From Stieleria mannarensis (lineage in GTDB: Bacteria; Planctomycetota; Planctomycetia; Pirellulales; Pirellulaceae): a stretch of DNA of 64,000 nt. Shown piece by piece: positions 35,976-45,931 of this stretch. Made by a program: the position numbers and the translations under genes. Position 1 is the stretch's first letter; every line of letters starts with the position of its first letter. The notes under the pieces were generated by a model. That model searched no databases. It was not told the origin of the DNA and was given only the letters and a program-made list of their open reading frames with translations. The stretch is taken from positions 1 through 64,000 of the forward strand of contig NZ_JACEHH010000034.1 of assembly GCF_014154935.1 (NCBI RefSeq), read 5' to 3'.

Positions 35976-37265
35976 TCATTTCGGCCGTTGGTCGACCAGG
36001 CGTTTTGCCTTGGCTTGGAAACGTGGCAAGGATTCGGCGGGGACGGGGGTCACTTGGACACGCATAGCCAAGCGTTTATGGAATCGATCGGCAAGCCGCT
36101 TGCAATCGGTTTCGCTCAGTTCGGCTTCCACGGCCAACGCGTCCATTTCGCCCTGCTTGGTCACGATCATTCGAAACTCGGCGGTCGGGGACAGTTGTCG
36201 GACGATCGATTCGATGCTGCTGGGGAAAACGTTGACGCCGCGGACGACCATCATGTCGTCGGCGCGACCGAGCACCCCGCCGTCGAGAAACAGGAATCGG
36301 CAGGGGTGGTCGTGTTGTTGGTAGCCCCGCACGATATCGCCGGTGCGATAGCGGATTGCGGGGCCACCGTGGCGGCCCAGTCCGGTCAGAACTAACTCCG
36401 CTTCTTCGCCATCGGCTGCCGGCCTGCCATCGGGATGGCCGTCATCGAAGCACAACCGCTGGGCGATGAATTCGGTTTCGATCACGTGCAGCCCCGATCC
36501 GTCGCGGCTGCCAAATCCCCAGGCCCCGATTTCACTCGCACCGCTATGGTCGATCACGGTCGCGTTCCAACCGGCTTGGATGCGGGAGCGAATCGTCGGA
36601 GTGCTGCCACCGGGTTCGCCGGCGACGATCAAACGCGAAACGGCGGTTTGAGTCAGATCGATGCCAAGTGTTTCGGCAACGGCGATCAGGTGCAAGGCAT
36701 AGGTTGGTGTGCAGCAGACGACGGTGCATTGTTGTTCGACGATCATCTGCAGTCGCGTCTCGCTGGACATTCCACCGCCGGGGATCACCAACGCACCGGC
36801 GTCGACCAACGCGTCACTGGCCGTCCAGAACCCGATGAAGGGGCCGAAGGAGAACGCCATCATGGCCACGTCGGCGGCGCGGATGTCGGCCGCCTGCAGC
36901 ACGTGCCGCCAGCAATCCAGCCACCACTGCCAGTCCTGTGGCGTATCGAGTACCGGCATCGGATGCCCGCTGGTCCCGCTGGTTTGGTGAAACCTGCAAT
37001 ACGCCTGGCGTGGCAACGCAAAGATCCGCCCCGGATCACCCGGCGACGGTGCGACCATGTCGGACTTGGTCACCAGCGGCAACTGCGACAGCTGGTCCAG
37101 CGAATGCAGCGGAAGGTCAAGGTGCGCGTAGCGATCGCGATAGAACGGGTTTTGGATCGCGGTCGCCAGGATGGCATTGAGCCGCTCAAGTTGCAGCGAT
37201 TCGATTTGGGATCGCTCGAGTTGCCACTGTGAGGAAACGTCGGATGGGGGCATTGGTGAATTCAT
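35976..37265 (-). CDS. Phenylacetate-CoA ligase-like AMP-forming enzyme
   Basis: A 429-residue member of the PaaK branch of adenylate-forming enzymes, which activate an aryl or acyl acid to an acyl-AMP and then a CoA thioester in the cytoplasm. Motifs: the phosphate-binding loop HQTSGTSGHPMPV (about residues 92-104), SFGPFIGFWTASDA, DHSGASEIGAWGF (about 240-252), IRYRTGDIV (about 318-326) and the hinge block GRADDMMVVRGVNVFPSSIE (about 348-367). Length fits the short PaaK family. No phenylacetate pathway genes are adjacent, so the substrate is open; an aromatic or fatty acid is possible. It is divergent from the DUF1559 gene. Confidence 0.88.
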   Translation of the reverse strand: MNSPMPPSDVSSQWQLERSQIESLQLERLNAILATAIQNPFYRDRYAHLDLPLHSLDQLSQLPLVTKSDMVAPSPGDPGRIFALPRQAYCRFHQTSGTSGHPMPVLDTPQDWQWWLDCWRHVLQAADIRAADVAMMAFSFGPFIGFWTASDALVDAGALVIPGGGMSSETRLQMIVEQQCTVVCCTPTYALHLIAVAETLGIDLTQTAVSRLIVAGEPGGSTPTIRSRIQAGWNATVIDHSGASEIGAWGFGSRDGSGLHVIETEFIAQRLCFDDGHPDGRPAADGEEAELVLTGLGRHGGPAIRYRTGDIVRGYQQHDHPCRFLFLDGGVLGRADDMMVVRGVNVFPSSIESIVRQLSPTAEFRMIVTKQGEMDALAVEAELSETDCKRLADRFHKRLAMRVQVTPVPAESLPRFQAKAKRLVDQRPK

Positions 37266-37511
37266 GGGGCGGATATTCTAGCCGGCCATCACTGTGTTTG
37301 GGCCAGGACGGTTCATCGGCGTCCCGACGGAGGGGCAAGGGGGGCGATTTTTCCCGGAAGGCGAGTTGGTGAAATCCGGCCGCCGCGATCATGAAGGAGC
37401 CGTGAAGAAGGAGTGAGAAAACGGTTTTGGCATTGTTGTTTCTGGCCTTTGCAACGAACTTCTCCGCTACATCGGACTCAATCAAACCCCTATCAATCCA
37501 AGGCCGGATCC

Positions 37512-38717
37512 ATGAAAGCCCAGCGCGTGCGACCTCCCCAGTCGCGAGTTGGTTTCACACTGATCGAACTTCTGGTCGTGATCGCCATTATCGGCCTGCT
37601 GGCATCGATGGCGATGCCCGCATTGAGCAAGGCCCGTGAAGCGGCCCGTTCGGCGGCGTGCCAGTCCAACCTGCGGCAGTTCGGGATCGGCTTGCTGGCT
37701 CGCAGCACGCAAACACCCGGCGGAGCATTTTGCTCGGGCAGTTTTGATTTCAAACGCGATGGCGTGCCGACCGAAGTGGGCTGGGTTTCCGACCTGGTCA
37801 CGCGCGGCATTTTGCCCGGCGAGATGCTGTGCCCGAGCAACACGGCGCGCAGCAGCAAAGCCGTCGAGGAAATGGTTTCGTTGCCGCTGACCAGCTTCGT
37901 CAACACGGACTGTTTCGATCGCGAGGGCACGCCGATGTACACCGATTCGTCCGGGGTCGATGTCCGCAACGTGTCGCGTGAAATCGTGTTCAGGGCGGCC
38001 GCCCCGAAGACTGCCGAGCGGACGGCGATCGTGGCCAAAAAGATGATCGACGAAGGTTACAACACCAACTACGCGGCGTCCTGGTTCATGTTACGGACAG
38101 AATTCAATCTGTCCGCCGACGGCAATTTGGCACCGATCAACCCGGCCTGTGCCGACATGGATCCGCGCGGCCGGAACGTGACCAAGGGGCCGCTGGAATC
38201 GCAATACCTGGACGGCTCGCGGGCGACGCTTTCCACCGTTCCGCTGCTGTGTGACGCCACGCCGTCGGGATACCTGAGTGCGACGGTCGGCGAGCGGCTT
38301 CCCGCCGGCGGCCTGTACACCACGCCGATCGTGGGCGGTCCGATCGGGAGCGTCTTGCAGATGGACTTGAACGGCGACGGCACCCCCGAGACGGCCAACC
38401 CGAACTATCTGAAGACGCCCCAATTCACCGCCGGCCAACCACGCATCGGGCCGGCCGGATGGTACAAGCAGTTGAACTTCTACACCCGCCAGGACTACCG
38501 CGGCATCATGCCGCTGCACAACGGCATCGCCAACTGCTTGATGGCCGACGGGTCGGTCCAGGCGTTGTACGACAGCAACGGTGATCAATACATCAACAAC
38601 GGTTTTGACGTGCCGACCGGCGGCGGCCAAGTGATTTGGACCAGCAAGAAAACCGAAGCCGACAAGCTGACGATCGCCAGCTACCACTCGTTAAAGTCGG
38701 ACGGGCCGATCGAGTAA
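37512..38717 (+). CDS. DUF1559 prepilin-type N-terminal protein
   Basis: A 401-residue protein with a type IV prepilin leader: a basic N-terminus, then [17 protein letters not shown] (about residues 15-31), to be cleaved by a prepilin peptidase before Phe. The long extracytoplasmic part contains blocks of the DUF1559 family, such as [20 protein letters not shown] and, near the end, [20 protein letters not shown], where the H-x-G-x-x-N-x-x-x-x-D-G-S-V motif is typical. Planctomycetes carry dozens of these pseudopilin-like proteins with unknown roles. ATG 37512 ([10 protein letters not shown]) gives the normal short leader. It stands alone. Confidence 0.88.
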   Translation: MKAQRVRPPQSRVGFTLIELLVVIAIIGLLASMAMPALSKAREAARSAACQSNLRQFGIGLLARSTQTPGGAFCSGSFDFKRDGVPTEVGWVSDLVTRGILPGEMLCPSNTARSSKAVEEMVSLPLTSFVNTDCFDREGTPMYTDSSGVDVRNVSREIVFRAAAPKTAERTAIVAKKMIDEGYNTNYAASWFMLRTEFNLSADGNLAPINPACADMDPRGRNVTKGPLESQYLDGSRATLSTVPLLCDATPSGYLSATVGERLPAGGLYTTPIVGGPIGSVLQMDLNGDGTPETANPNYLKTPQFTAGQPRIGPAGWYKQLNFYTRQDYRGIMPLHNGIANCLMADGSVQALYDSNGDQYINNGFDVPTGGGQVIWTSKKTEADKLTIASYHSLKSDGPIE

Positions 38718-38788
38718 CTACTCGTCGGCCGCCAAGAGCGTTAGACTCTCGGGCGTCAACGTGAATGGCACGCCCGAAAGAGAACAAC

Positions 38789-39346
38789 ATGAGTCGAATT
38801 GCAAGTCGCCGCCCGGAGTCTGCGGAGTATGACAGTGATTATCACCGCGACTTGATCGCGCGCGTCGAGGGGCGGTGTGCGATCGAAATCCTCCGCGGCC
38901 AATTGCACTGGATCTGTGACTTGGCCGGCAGCATCAGCACCGAACAGGTCGACCGCGTCCACGCCCCGTATCAATGGACGATTCGGCAGGTCTTTGAACA
39001 CTGTGCCAACGCCGAGCGGATGTTCGGCTATCGGATCATGTGTCTGGCCGACGGCAGCGGGCCGACGTTGCCCAATTGGGACGAAAACGTCTCCGCCGAC
39101 AGCCGTTTCGGTCTGGGCAACTTTTCCGCCCTGGTGACCGAATTGGGGGACCTGCGGAAAGCGAACCTGGGTCTGTTGCAACGTCTGACGCCGCGGGCCT
39201 GGGACGCCGCCGGCTCGGTCGCCGGATACCACGTCACGGTGCGTTCGCTCGCCTGGCTGACCGCCGGACACCTGCTGCACCACTTCGAAATCGTTGAAAA
39301 CCGCTGTGGGGTCACTGCGATCCGCGGCCCCGCCATGTTAGAGTGA
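38789..39346 (+). CDS. DinB-like four-helix protein
   Basis: A 185-residue protein of the DinB/DUF664 superfamily, small four-helix-bundle, often metal-binding proteins that include thiol transferases. The hallmark blocks are [20 protein letters not shown] (about residues 63-82) and the C-terminal [16 protein letters not shown], which together supply the three His metal ligands of the family. The function of this member is unknown. ATG 38789 ([10 protein letters not shown]) is chosen; an in-frame ATG lies 24 bases upstream. It ends 34 bp before obgE and could be co-transcribed with it. Confidence 0.8.
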   Translation: MSRIASRRPESAEYDSDYHRDLIARVEGRCAIEILRGQLHWICDLAGSISTEQVDRVHAPYQWTIRQVFEHCANAERMFGYRIMCLADGSGPTLPNWDENVSADSRFGLGNFSALVTELGDLRKANLGLLQRLTPRAWDAAGSVAGYHVTVRSLAWLTAGHLLHHFEIVENRCGVTAIRGPAMLE

Positions 39347-39380
39347 TGAATTCATCTTCACACTCTCGCCGATAACCACG

Positions 39381-40544
39381 ATGTTCGTCGATCGCGTCCA
39401 AATTGAACTTCACGCCGGAAAAGGCGGGGACGGGTGCTCCAGCATGCGCCGGGAAAAATACATTCCCCGCGGGGGGCCCGACGGCGGCAACGGCGGCCAC
39501 GGCGCCAGCTTGATCCTGGAAGCCCGATTGGGCGTCAATTCCCTGGCCGCGTTCGCCAATCGAAAGTTCATCCGTGCGGGCAACGGCCGGCCAGGCCAGG
39601 GCGCGATGCGGCACGGCCGCAAGGCAGAGGACCAGACCCTGTTCGTTCCACCGGGCACGCTGGTGATCGATGCCGAGCAGGGGTTCGTGATCAAGGACCT
39701 GAAACAGCACGGCGATTCCTTTGTCGTCGCCCGAGGCGGCAAGGGCGGCAAGGGCAACGCCCACTTCAAAAGCAGCACCAACCAAGCACCGCGGGAATTT
39801 ACCAAGGGCGAAGAAGGCGAAGTCCGGATCGTGACTCTGGAACTGCGTTCGATCGCCGACGTCGGACTGGTCGGCAAACCCAACGCCGGAAAGAGCACCC
39901 TGCTCAGCCGGATTACCAGCGCCCGTCCCGAAATCGCCGACTACCCGTTCACGACTAAGCATCCCAATTTGGGTATCGTCGATCTCGATGAAGCTCGCTC
40001 GTTTGTCCTGGCCGACATTCCCGGCTTGATCGAAGGCGCCAGCGAAGGGCTGGGACTCGGTCACGAGTTTCTGCGGCACATCGAACGCGCCGGTTTGCTG
40101 GTCCATCTGGTCGAACCCGATCCGACCGATCAGTCCGATCCGTTGGAAAATTACCGCGCCATCCGCGACGAGTTGTCCCAATACGACCCGGCCCTGGCCG
40201 AGCGGGAAGAGATTCTGGCCGTCACCAAGTGCGAATTGCCACAAGCGGCCGAGGTCGCCGAGCAATTGCGCGAAGCGACCGGGCGGCAGGTCTTGCTGAT
40301 CAGTGCCATGACCGGCGCCGGCCTGAACGAGTTTACCGAACAGGTGATGACGCGGGTGCAACAGCGCCGCAAGGCATTGTTGGACGCCGGCGAAGACATT
40401 CCGGTGCTGCGTGAATCGGAACAACCGAGTGCAAAACGCAGGGTGCCGCCACATCTGCGCGGAGCGACCGCGGAGCTTTCCGACGAGCATCAAGCCAAAG
40501 ACTTTGAATCGACCGCGGATGCCCCGGCGAAGGAGACGCCGTGA
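39381..40544 (+). CDS. obgE: Obg-family GTPase
   Basis: A 387-residue essential GTPase involved in late 50S ribosome assembly and stress control. The Obg domain has the glycine-rich repeats [20 protein letters not shown] (about residues 15-34) and [14 protein letters not shown] (about 120-133). The G domain has G1 GKPNAGKST (about 168-176), switch [10 protein letters not shown]3 [10 protein letters not shown] (about 213-222), G4 TKCE in place of N/TKxD, and G5 ISAMTG. The unusual Cys/Glu at G4 (TKCE) is common among Obg proteins. A basic C-terminal tail follows. The TGA overlaps the GTG of coaX (GTGA), so it heads an operon. Confidence 0.95.
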   Translation: MFVDRVQIELHAGKGGDGCSSMRREKYIPRGGPDGGNGGHGASLILEARLGVNSLAAFANRKFIRAGNGRPGQGAMRHGRKAEDQTLFVPPGTLVIDAEQGFVIKDLKQHGDSFVVARGGKGGKGNAHFKSSTNQAPREFTKGEEGEVRIVTLELRSIADVGLVGKPNAGKSTLLSRITSARPEIADYPFTTKHPNLGIVDLDEARSFVLADIPGLIEGASEGLGLGHEFLRHIERAGLLVHLVEPDPTDQSDPLENYRAIRDELSQYDPALAEREEILAVTKCELPQAAEVAEQLREATGRQVLLISAMTGAGLNEFTEQVMTRVQQRRKALLDAGEDIPVLRESEQPSAKRRVPPHLRGATAELSDEHQAKDFESTADAPAKETP

Positions 40545-41458
40545 CCCCAAGCGAGACGATCGCCGCGATCGATGTCGGAAACTCGGCGATCAAAGTTGCC
40601 CTGGCAAAGGTCTCCGAGCTGATCACGGCCACGAATGATTTCAGCGCCGACGACGGCCCGGTGCGCTCTCAATCGTTCCCCTTGGACCAACCGAATTGGG
40701 ACCAGCAGATCTGCCGCTGGGTGCAACAGCACGCCGGACAGGCGACGGTTTCCTGGTGGGTGTCGACGGTCAACCACGCCGCCAGCCGCCCGCTGAAGGA
40801 CGCGGTGTTGGGCGTCTCGGATTCCGCTCCGCAATCGTCTCGTGTCGGACAAGATGCGTGGCACCACCTGACCTTTGAAGACGTCCCGCTGCGAATCCAG
40901 GTCGACGCGCCGGAAAAGGTCGGGATCGATCGTTTGTTGAGCGCGTACGCGGCGTCGACCCGGTTTGCGACGCCGCTGGTGGTGGTCGACGCGGGATCGG
41001 CGGTGACCGTCGATTGCGTCCGGCTCGATTCCGACGCGCGTCCGGTGTTTGTCGGCGGAGCGATCCTGCCGGGGATCCGTTTGCAACACGCGGCCCTGGC
41101 GACCGGCACGGAGGGATTGCAACAAGCGACCGACGGCATCGATCCGGCCAAAGTCGCAGCGATGATGCCGGCGACCAACACGCAACAGGCGATTCGATTG
41201 GGCGTGCTGGCCGCGGTCGTCGGGGGGGTGGAACGTTTGGCTCAGGAGTACGCTCGCGCCGACGATCACGACGCCGAGGCGACCTGCCCCAAGGACACCT
41301 CGGCAAAAAGGTTACCGATTGTGCTATGCGGTGGAGATGCGGCGACACTTTCTCCGTATTTACGGGCCCCACATCAACAGGTGCCCAATTTGGTTTGCTT
41401 GGGGATTTTTGATCTGGCAATTCAGCAATGTCAGATCGCCCCCAGCGGGCTAAAATAA
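40541..41458 (+). CDS. coaX: Type III pantothenate kinase
   Basis: A 305-residue enzyme for the first committed step of coenzyme A synthesis (pantothenate to 4'-phosphopantothenate, ATP-dependent). The ASKHA-fold motifs are present: [13 protein letters not shown] (phosphate 1, about residues 8-20), the pantothenate motif [11 protein letters not shown] (about 129-139), [11 protein letters not shown] (about 150-160) and [11 protein letters not shown] (about 172-182). The third motif reads D-A-G-S-A rather than the more usual D-x-G-T-A, a conservative change. The start is GTG, overlapping the obgE stop by four bases, and the gene is followed 39 bp later by a membrane-protein gene. Confidence 0.92.
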   Translation: MTPSETIAAIDVGNSAIKVALAKVSELITATNDFSADDGPVRSQSFPLDQPNWDQQICRWVQQHAGQATVSWWVSTVNHAASRPLKDAVLGVSDSAPQSSRVGQDAWHHLTFEDVPLRIQVDAPEKVGIDRLLSAYAASTRFATPLVVVDAGSAVTVDCVRLDSDARPVFVGGAILPGIRLQHAALATGTEGLQQATDGIDPAKVAAMMPATNTQQAIRLGVLAAVVGGVERLAQEYARADDHDAEATCPKDTSAKRLPIVLCGGDAATLSPYLRAPHQQVPNLVCLGIFDLAIQQCQIAPSGLK

Positions 41459-41497
41459 GGTGCCCACGCGTCCACCGACTTCCCGGCCACCGAAGAA

Positions 41498-43216
41498 ATG
41501 CCTGCTTCAAAACTCTCTGACTTGCTGCCGATCCGCACGGCGACCGGCAAACCGAACGCCTACCAAGTGTTCGGGCTGAAAAGCGGAGAATCGGACGGCG
41601 CCAAAATCACCGCGGCGATCAAACGTGTCTATCAGACGTTGAAGGAATCACGCTCCACCGCCGATCCGACGGTTTGGAAACAGGCCGCCACGTTGGCCGA
41701 AGCGGCGCGCAAACAGTTGGAAGATCCCCAGCAACGCCGTGCCTTGGAATCCCGCTTGGCGGCCGGTGGCGACAGTGCCGGCGGTAGCACAGCCGGCGGT
41801 GACACAGCCGGCGGTAGCACCGCGACGTCCGAACCGGAGGATCCCTTGGCGTCGCTTTTGCCCCGCTCGAAACCACTCTCGGATCCGCCCGCCACGGATT
41901 CAGCGGCCGCCGGATCGACACCCCAACCGGCCGCCGCCGTGCTGGGCATGCCACCGGGACTCTCAACACCGGCCCGGCCCGCCACGCCGGCCTCGGTGCT
42001 GGGAACGCCGCCCTTGGGAACGCCAGCGCAGGGTATGTCGGCGACGGGAGCCCCGGCGCCGGCACCAGCCCAACCCGCGCAGCCGACGCCTACTTCCATC
42101 GCCCCGACGGAAAACGTGGCGGAAAACGCGGCGGTCACTTGGACGCCACCGAAGAAGCAGAAGCCGAAGCGACGTCGAAAGAAGACCGGGGTGTTCCTGT
42201 TCGCCTTGTTCGTGATCGTGATGTTGGGCGCAATCGTCGGCTTGCTGCAATTTTTGACCCAGGGCGGGCAGATCGCATTGCGGCCGCCCGGTGATGCCGG
42301 CGGTGGAATTGTCGTCGGCCAGCCCAACCCGGCTCCGCAACAGCCTCGTCCGGCCGCTCCGAACAGCGATGGTGTGCTTGGCAACGTGGCCGCCAGTGGG
42401 ATCGCCGATTCGCTGCGACGCCCCCAAGACGACACGCCCGCCGATTCGCCGGGCATGCAACCGCCGCCCGTTCAATCACCCGGCAATCAAACACCCCCAA
42501 ATACGATGCCCGTCGACGGGATGCCACCGGCGCAGCCGCCGATGAATTCTGAACCGCCGCCGGCCGACACAGCAACGCCAGATCCGACTCCCAGTCCGGC
42601 CCCCAGCCCGACGACCCCGACGGCGCCGGAAACCATGCCCCCGGAAACCATGCCCCCGGAAACCATGCCCCCGGCCGCCATCGCCGCCAATCAGGAAAAA
42701 ATCGAAGCGGTCGAGCAGCTGATTCGAGCGGCCGATTGGGAGCAAATGAAACCGGCCGCCGAAGCGTTGTTAAAACTGAAACTCAACGCCCAGCAATCCA
42801 AACGCGCAAGTTCGCTGTACGACATCGCCGATCTGGCCAGTTTCTATCGCGGTGCGATCGGACGCGGGTTGGCGACGCTCAACACCGGTGGCACGTTCGA
42901 CTATGTCGAGGGGATCCCGGTGATCGTCGTCGAAGTGTCGCCCGAGGAGCTGACGATCAAATTCAACAATCGGACGCGCTCCTTCACCGTCGATGAGATG
43001 CCACCGCGGTTGACCGAAAAGATCACTTCTTTCGCGCTTTCCCCCGAACGTCCCGACGCGATCGCCGGTCAAGCGCTGTATCGTCTGATTCATCCCAAAT
43101 GGCGCGCCGAGTATCGCGACGACACGTTTGAAGTGCTCGCGTCGGTCGACGGCGAACTCGAACAAGTTGACACGGCGATGCTGCAACAGGTCGCCAAAGA
43201 ACTTTTCCCCAAATAG
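41498..43216 (+). CDS. Single-pass membrane protein with J-like N-terminus and Pro-rich linker
   Basis: A 572-residue protein. The N-terminal 85 residues (YQVFGLKSGESDGAKITAAI and onward, then a PQQRRALESRLA end) resemble the short J-domain-like heads seen in other planctomycete membrane proteins, but no H-P-D motif is visible, so this is inference. A long Ala/Pro/Gly-rich linker follows, then a basic stop and one transmembrane helix (VFLFALFVIVMLGAIVGLLQ, about residues 230-249). The outer part is Pro-rich, with three PPETM units coded by exact 15-bp repeats (42626-42670), and ends in a folded domain of about 175 residues (QEKIEAVEQLIRAADWEQMK onwards). It ends directly against the ATG of the peptidase gene. 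Its function is unknown. Confidence 0.72.
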   Translation: MPASKLSDLLPIRTATGKPNAYQVFGLKSGESDGAKITAAIKRVYQTLKESRSTADPTVWKQAATLAEAARKQLEDPQQRRALESRLAAGGDSAGGSTAGGDTAGGSTATSEPEDPLASLLPRSKPLSDPPATDSAAAGSTPQPAAAVLGMPPGLSTPARPATPASVLGTPPLGTPAQGMSATGAPAPAPAQPAQPTPTSIAPTENVAENAAVTWTPPKKQKPKRRRKKTGVFLFALFVIVMLGAIVGLLQFLTQGGQIALRPPGDAGGGIVVGQPNPAPQQPRPAAPNSDGVLGNVAASGIADSLRRPQDDTPADSPGMQPPPVQSPGNQTPPNTMPVDGMPPAQPPMNSEPPPADTATPDPTPSPAPSPTTPTAPETMPPETMPPETMPPAAIAANQEKIEAVEQLIRAADWEQMKPAAEALLKLKLNAQQSKRASSLYDIADLASFYRGAIGRGLATLNTGGTFDYVEGIPVIVVEVSPEELTIKFNNRTRSFTVDEMPPRLTEKITSFALSPERPDAIAGQALYRLIHPKWRAEYRDDTFEVLASVDGELEQVDTAMLQQVAKELFPK

Positions 43217-44437
43217 ATGCCACACCCGATCGAAGCCCCACCTCCCGATGGCACCCTCGTTTCGGCCATCGACACGCTCGAAAAACTGATTTCGTTTCCC
43301 TCGGTCAGCGCAAAAAGCAACGTCGAAATCACCGACTGGTGCGCGACCATCCTCTCTGAAATGGGGTTCACGCTTTGGCGCAGCGGTTACCGCGACGAAC
43401 GCGGCGTCGCCAAGGCGAACCTGGTCGCCACGCGAAAACCGACGCGACCGACGAATCCGCCGGATTCTCCGCTCGGCCTGGCCTATTTTTGCCACACCGA
43501 TGTCGTGCCGGCCAACAAGTGGGTTGGGGCTCCGGTCGCGGCGAATGATGCCGCTGCCGCGAGGGGGCCGTTTCATGCCGTCGTGACCGACGATCGCGTT
43601 TACGGCCGCGGCGCCTGTGACATGAAAGGCTCCTTGGCGGCGATGCTGTCTGCGCTTGCGCGGTTGGACGCTGACCGACAAACGGCGCCGGTCTGGATCG
43701 TCTGCACCGCCGATGAAGAGGTCGGATTCAACGGCGCCAAACACCTGGTCGATCACTGCGACGGCTATCGCGAATTGGTCCGTGCCGATCCGATCTCGAT
43801 CATCGGTGAACCGACCGAAATGAACGTGGTTTACGCCCACAAAGGGATTCAGGGGTTCACCGTCCACAGCCAAGGCCGCGCCGGGCATAGCGCGACCAAC
43901 TTTGGCATCAATGCCAACGAAGCGATGGTTCCGATGCTGGTCAAGCTGTTGGAACTCTGCCAGCGGACGCGCGAGGACGCTTCGTTGCAAGATGATCGTT
44001 TTGATCCACCGGTGCTGTCGTGGAATTTTGGCGTCAGCGATCACAGTAACGTCGTCAACATCACCCCGCAGCGCAGCGACGCCTGGGTCAGCATTCGCAC
44101 GATGCCCCAGGTGGATCACACGGTTTTGATCGCCGAAGCGGAAGCGACCGCACGGCAGCTGGGATTGACGCTGACGCCGATCGCCGGCTGTGACCCGATG
44201 TGGACCGATCCGGACTGCGATTTCGTCACGACGCTGCAAACGATCGCCGGCACGCGGTCACAAACCGTCTGCTACGCGACCGACGGCGGAGTGCTGGGGG
44301 AATTGTCGCGGCGCGTCGTGATCGGCCCCGGCAGCATCGCTCAAGCACACACGGTCGACGAATGGATCGCCATCGACCAACTGCAACGCGGCATCGATTG
44401 CTACGAAAAAGCGCTGCGGCACTGGTGCACGGGGTGA
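43217..44437 (+). CDS. M20-family peptidase, acetylornithine deacetylase-like
   Basis: A 406-residue dinuclear zinc amidohydrolase of the M20 family (ArgE/DapE/CPG2 group). Metal ligands and active-site residues can be read: FCHTDVVPA (His and Asp, about residues 92-100), GRGACDMKGSLAAM (bridging Asp, about 132-145), ADEEVGF (catalytic and ligand Glu, about 169-175), SIIGEPTEMNVVY (about 194-206) and a C-terminal AHTVDEWI His (about 375-382). N-acetylornithine deacetylation is the best guess, because of the CATDGG-like YATDGGVLGE block, but the substrate cannot be proven. The ATG abuts the preceding stop, and a hairpin terminator follows at 44439. Confidence 0.88.
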   Translation: MPHPIEAPPPDGTLVSAIDTLEKLISFPSVSAKSNVEITDWCATILSEMGFTLWRSGYRDERGVAKANLVATRKPTRPTNPPDSPLGLAYFCHTDVVPANKWVGAPVAANDAAAARGPFHAVVTDDRVYGRGACDMKGSLAAMLSALARLDADRQTAPVWIVCTADEEVGFNGAKHLVDHCDGYRELVRADPISIIGEPTEMNVVYAHKGIQGFTVHSQGRAGHSATNFGINANEAMVPMLVKLLELCQRTREDASLQDDRFDPPVLSWNFGVSDHSNVVNITPQRSDAWVSIRTMPQVDHTVLIAEAEATARQLGLTLTPIAGCDPMWTDPDCDFVTTLQTIAGTRSQTVCYATDGGVLGELSRRVVIGPGSIAQAHTVDEWIAIDQLQRGIDCYEKALRHWCTG

Positions 44438-44438
44438 G

Positions 44439-44467
44439 GAAAAAAACTCCCTGCCAGGGAGGGTTTT
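44439..44467. terminator. Bidirectional hairpin terminator
   Basis: CTCCCTG (44447-44453) and CAGGGAG (44455-44461) pair around a single C, flanked by a run of six A residues on one side and GGTTTT on the other. It lies between the convergent M20 peptidase and Trm112-like genes, so it may end both transcripts. Confidence 0.7.
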
Positions 44468-44501
44468 GTCTTAACTTGATGCGTATGCCCGTCTATTTCG
44501 C

Positions 44502-44756
44502 TCACCCCTGTTCCAACTCGATCGCGGCGTCGGCGATCAGTGTCGGGATCCCGCCGCGGACAGGGTACAAACGCGCACCGTCTGCGGTGGTAAGGCCCTG
44601 GTCCAGTGCACTTTCGACCAGTTGATCGGAGGCGTCGCGGAGCTGCCGGTGGGCAATTTTTTCGTTCAGATCGGTGACCACCTCGGCCGCGGAAATCTGC
44701 AGGGATTGCCCCGAAATCGGGCACTGAATCAACGGCAACAGCTTTTCATCGAGCAT
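44502..44756 (-). CDS. Trm112/YcaR-like small protein
   Basis: An 84-residue protein of the Trm112 superfamily. In eukaryotes Trm112 activates methyltransferases; bacterial homologues (UPF0434) are less understood. The pattern LLPLIQCPISGQSLQI near the start and RLYPVRGGIPTLIADAAIEL at the end is characteristic. Only the first zinc-finger Cys of the longer eukaryotic form is present, as in many bacterial members. It converges on the M20 gene, separated by a hairpin. Confidence 0.82.
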   Translation of the reverse strand: MLDEKLLPLIQCPISGQSLQISAAEVVTDLNEKIAHRQLRDASDQLVESALDQGLTTADGARLYPVRGGIPTLIADAAIELEQG

Positions 44757-44919
44757 CTTTTTTGGTTCCGGCGTGGGTATTGTTCGAGTTGGCGGGGATC
44801 AAAACCGATTTTGGGAAGGTGGCGATCGGGCACTCAAATGCCAGGGTCGCCAGCCCTTTCTCATCAGGTTGGACCATTCACGCCGGGCATGGAATGTCTG
44901 GGGCGGGGAGTTAACGAGC

Positions 44920-45702
44920 ATGAACGTTCGCAAAACGGAATTGTTACGCAAGACAGCAGCCACCTTGTTCGTCGCGGCAGGCTCGATCGCCATTTCCGGC
45001 GGAGCCGGGGCGCAGGCCCCCAGCGGTGAATTGCACAAAGACCCGGTGACCGGCGACATCTATCGTACCGTCACGCAACGCATCACGCGTCCGGTGGTCG
45101 AGGACCGCATTGAAAAGCAACAGACGGTCGTTCACCGTCCCGAAACCGTCACCGAAATCCGCCCGGAGGTTCGCACCAGCTACTCGCCGGTCACCCAGAT
45201 GCGCTGGATGCCGTACGTCGAGGGCCGTTGGAACCCCTTCCGTCAGCCGACGGTGGCCTATCGCCAAGTCCCCGAAACCCGCTGGGAGGCGCGCAGCGAG
45301 GTCGTCAATCGTGCCACCACGCAAACGCGTTGGGTCGCCGAAACGCGGACCGTTGACGTGCCCAAGCGAACCGTCCGATACGAAACCACCGAACAAAAGG
45401 GACTTGAACTCGTCGCCCGCGCGATGCCGCAACCGCGGGTCGGATCCAACGTCGCGCCGGAGATCGCCGCACGGCTGCAGCCGATTTCGACGACCACCGA
45501 CGGAACCTACGCCACCCAGCCCGTCACGGCGATCGCATCCAACACCGTCGGCCGATCGACCAGCGAACCGCCACTGCGGAGTTCCACGCAATCGGGGATG
45601 CGTACCAACGTGCTGCAACCCGCCAGTTCGATGACCACTCCGATGCCGACCACCGCCGGGGCGGTCATCGCCACCGTGCCCTCGTTCTCCGTGTACCGCT
45701 AA
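44920..45702 (+). CDS. Secreted Arg/Thr/Val-rich repeat protein
   Basis: A 260-residue exported protein with a signal peptide (residues 1-32, TLFVAAGSIAISGGAGAQA). The mature part has periodic, positively charged beta-like segments with R-x-V/T-x-E-x-R patterns (RTVTQRITRPVVEDRI, VHRPETVTEIRPEV, PETRWEARSEVVNRATTQTR, ETRTVDVPKRTVRYE), as expected for an extended beta or fibrous protein. A Ser/Thr-rich tail follows. Similar exported proteins are found in planctomycetes, but the role is unknown. ATG 44920 (MNVRKTELLR) begins directly at the signal peptide; upstream codons are noncoding. Confidence 0.75.
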   Translation: MNVRKTELLRKTAATLFVAAGSIAISGGAGAQAPSGELHKDPVTGDIYRTVTQRITRPVVEDRIEKQQTVVHRPETVTEIRPEVRTSYSPVTQMRWMPYVEGRWNPFRQPTVAYRQVPETRWEARSEVVNRATTQTRWVAETRTVDVPKRTVRYETTEQKGLELVARAMPQPRVGSNVAPEIAARLQPISTTTDGTYATQPVTAIASNTVGRSTSEPPLRSSTQSGMRTNVLQPASSMTTPMPTTAGAVIATVPSFSVYR

Positions 45703-45802
45703 GTTCGATGGCCCTTCCGGGCCGTCGCCCGAGGGGCTGTGCACGACGACCTTGAAAGACGTCGTACGGCCAGAGCCCGGAACGGGTTCGCCGTCGTCAG
45801 AT

Positions 45803-45931
45803 GGACGTCGCTACGCTCGATGCGAGCGTGGTAATCGCCAGGAATCCACCTTCTTCGCGAAGGTAGCTACGTTTGACCAGACAGTACGGCAACGCCGAAC
45901 CCGAGATCGACAGGCTGGAAGCCTATTCCAC
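45803..45931 (-). repeat. Composite dispersed repeat, inverted copy
   Basis: Read on the minus strand this segment follows the order of 15618-15710: GTGGAATAGGCTTCCAGCCT, CAAACGTAGCTACCTTCGCG, then GTGG near CACGCTC and a GCTACGTC-like end, with an insertion of about 35 bp. It sits in the intergenic space just before the stop of the Usp-like gene (45932). Confidence 0.78.

Noticed and set aside
35734-36324. Plus-strand frame overlapping the PaaK-like gene
   Set aside because: Most of it is antisense to the ligase gene, which has full family motifs; the free part has no coding character.
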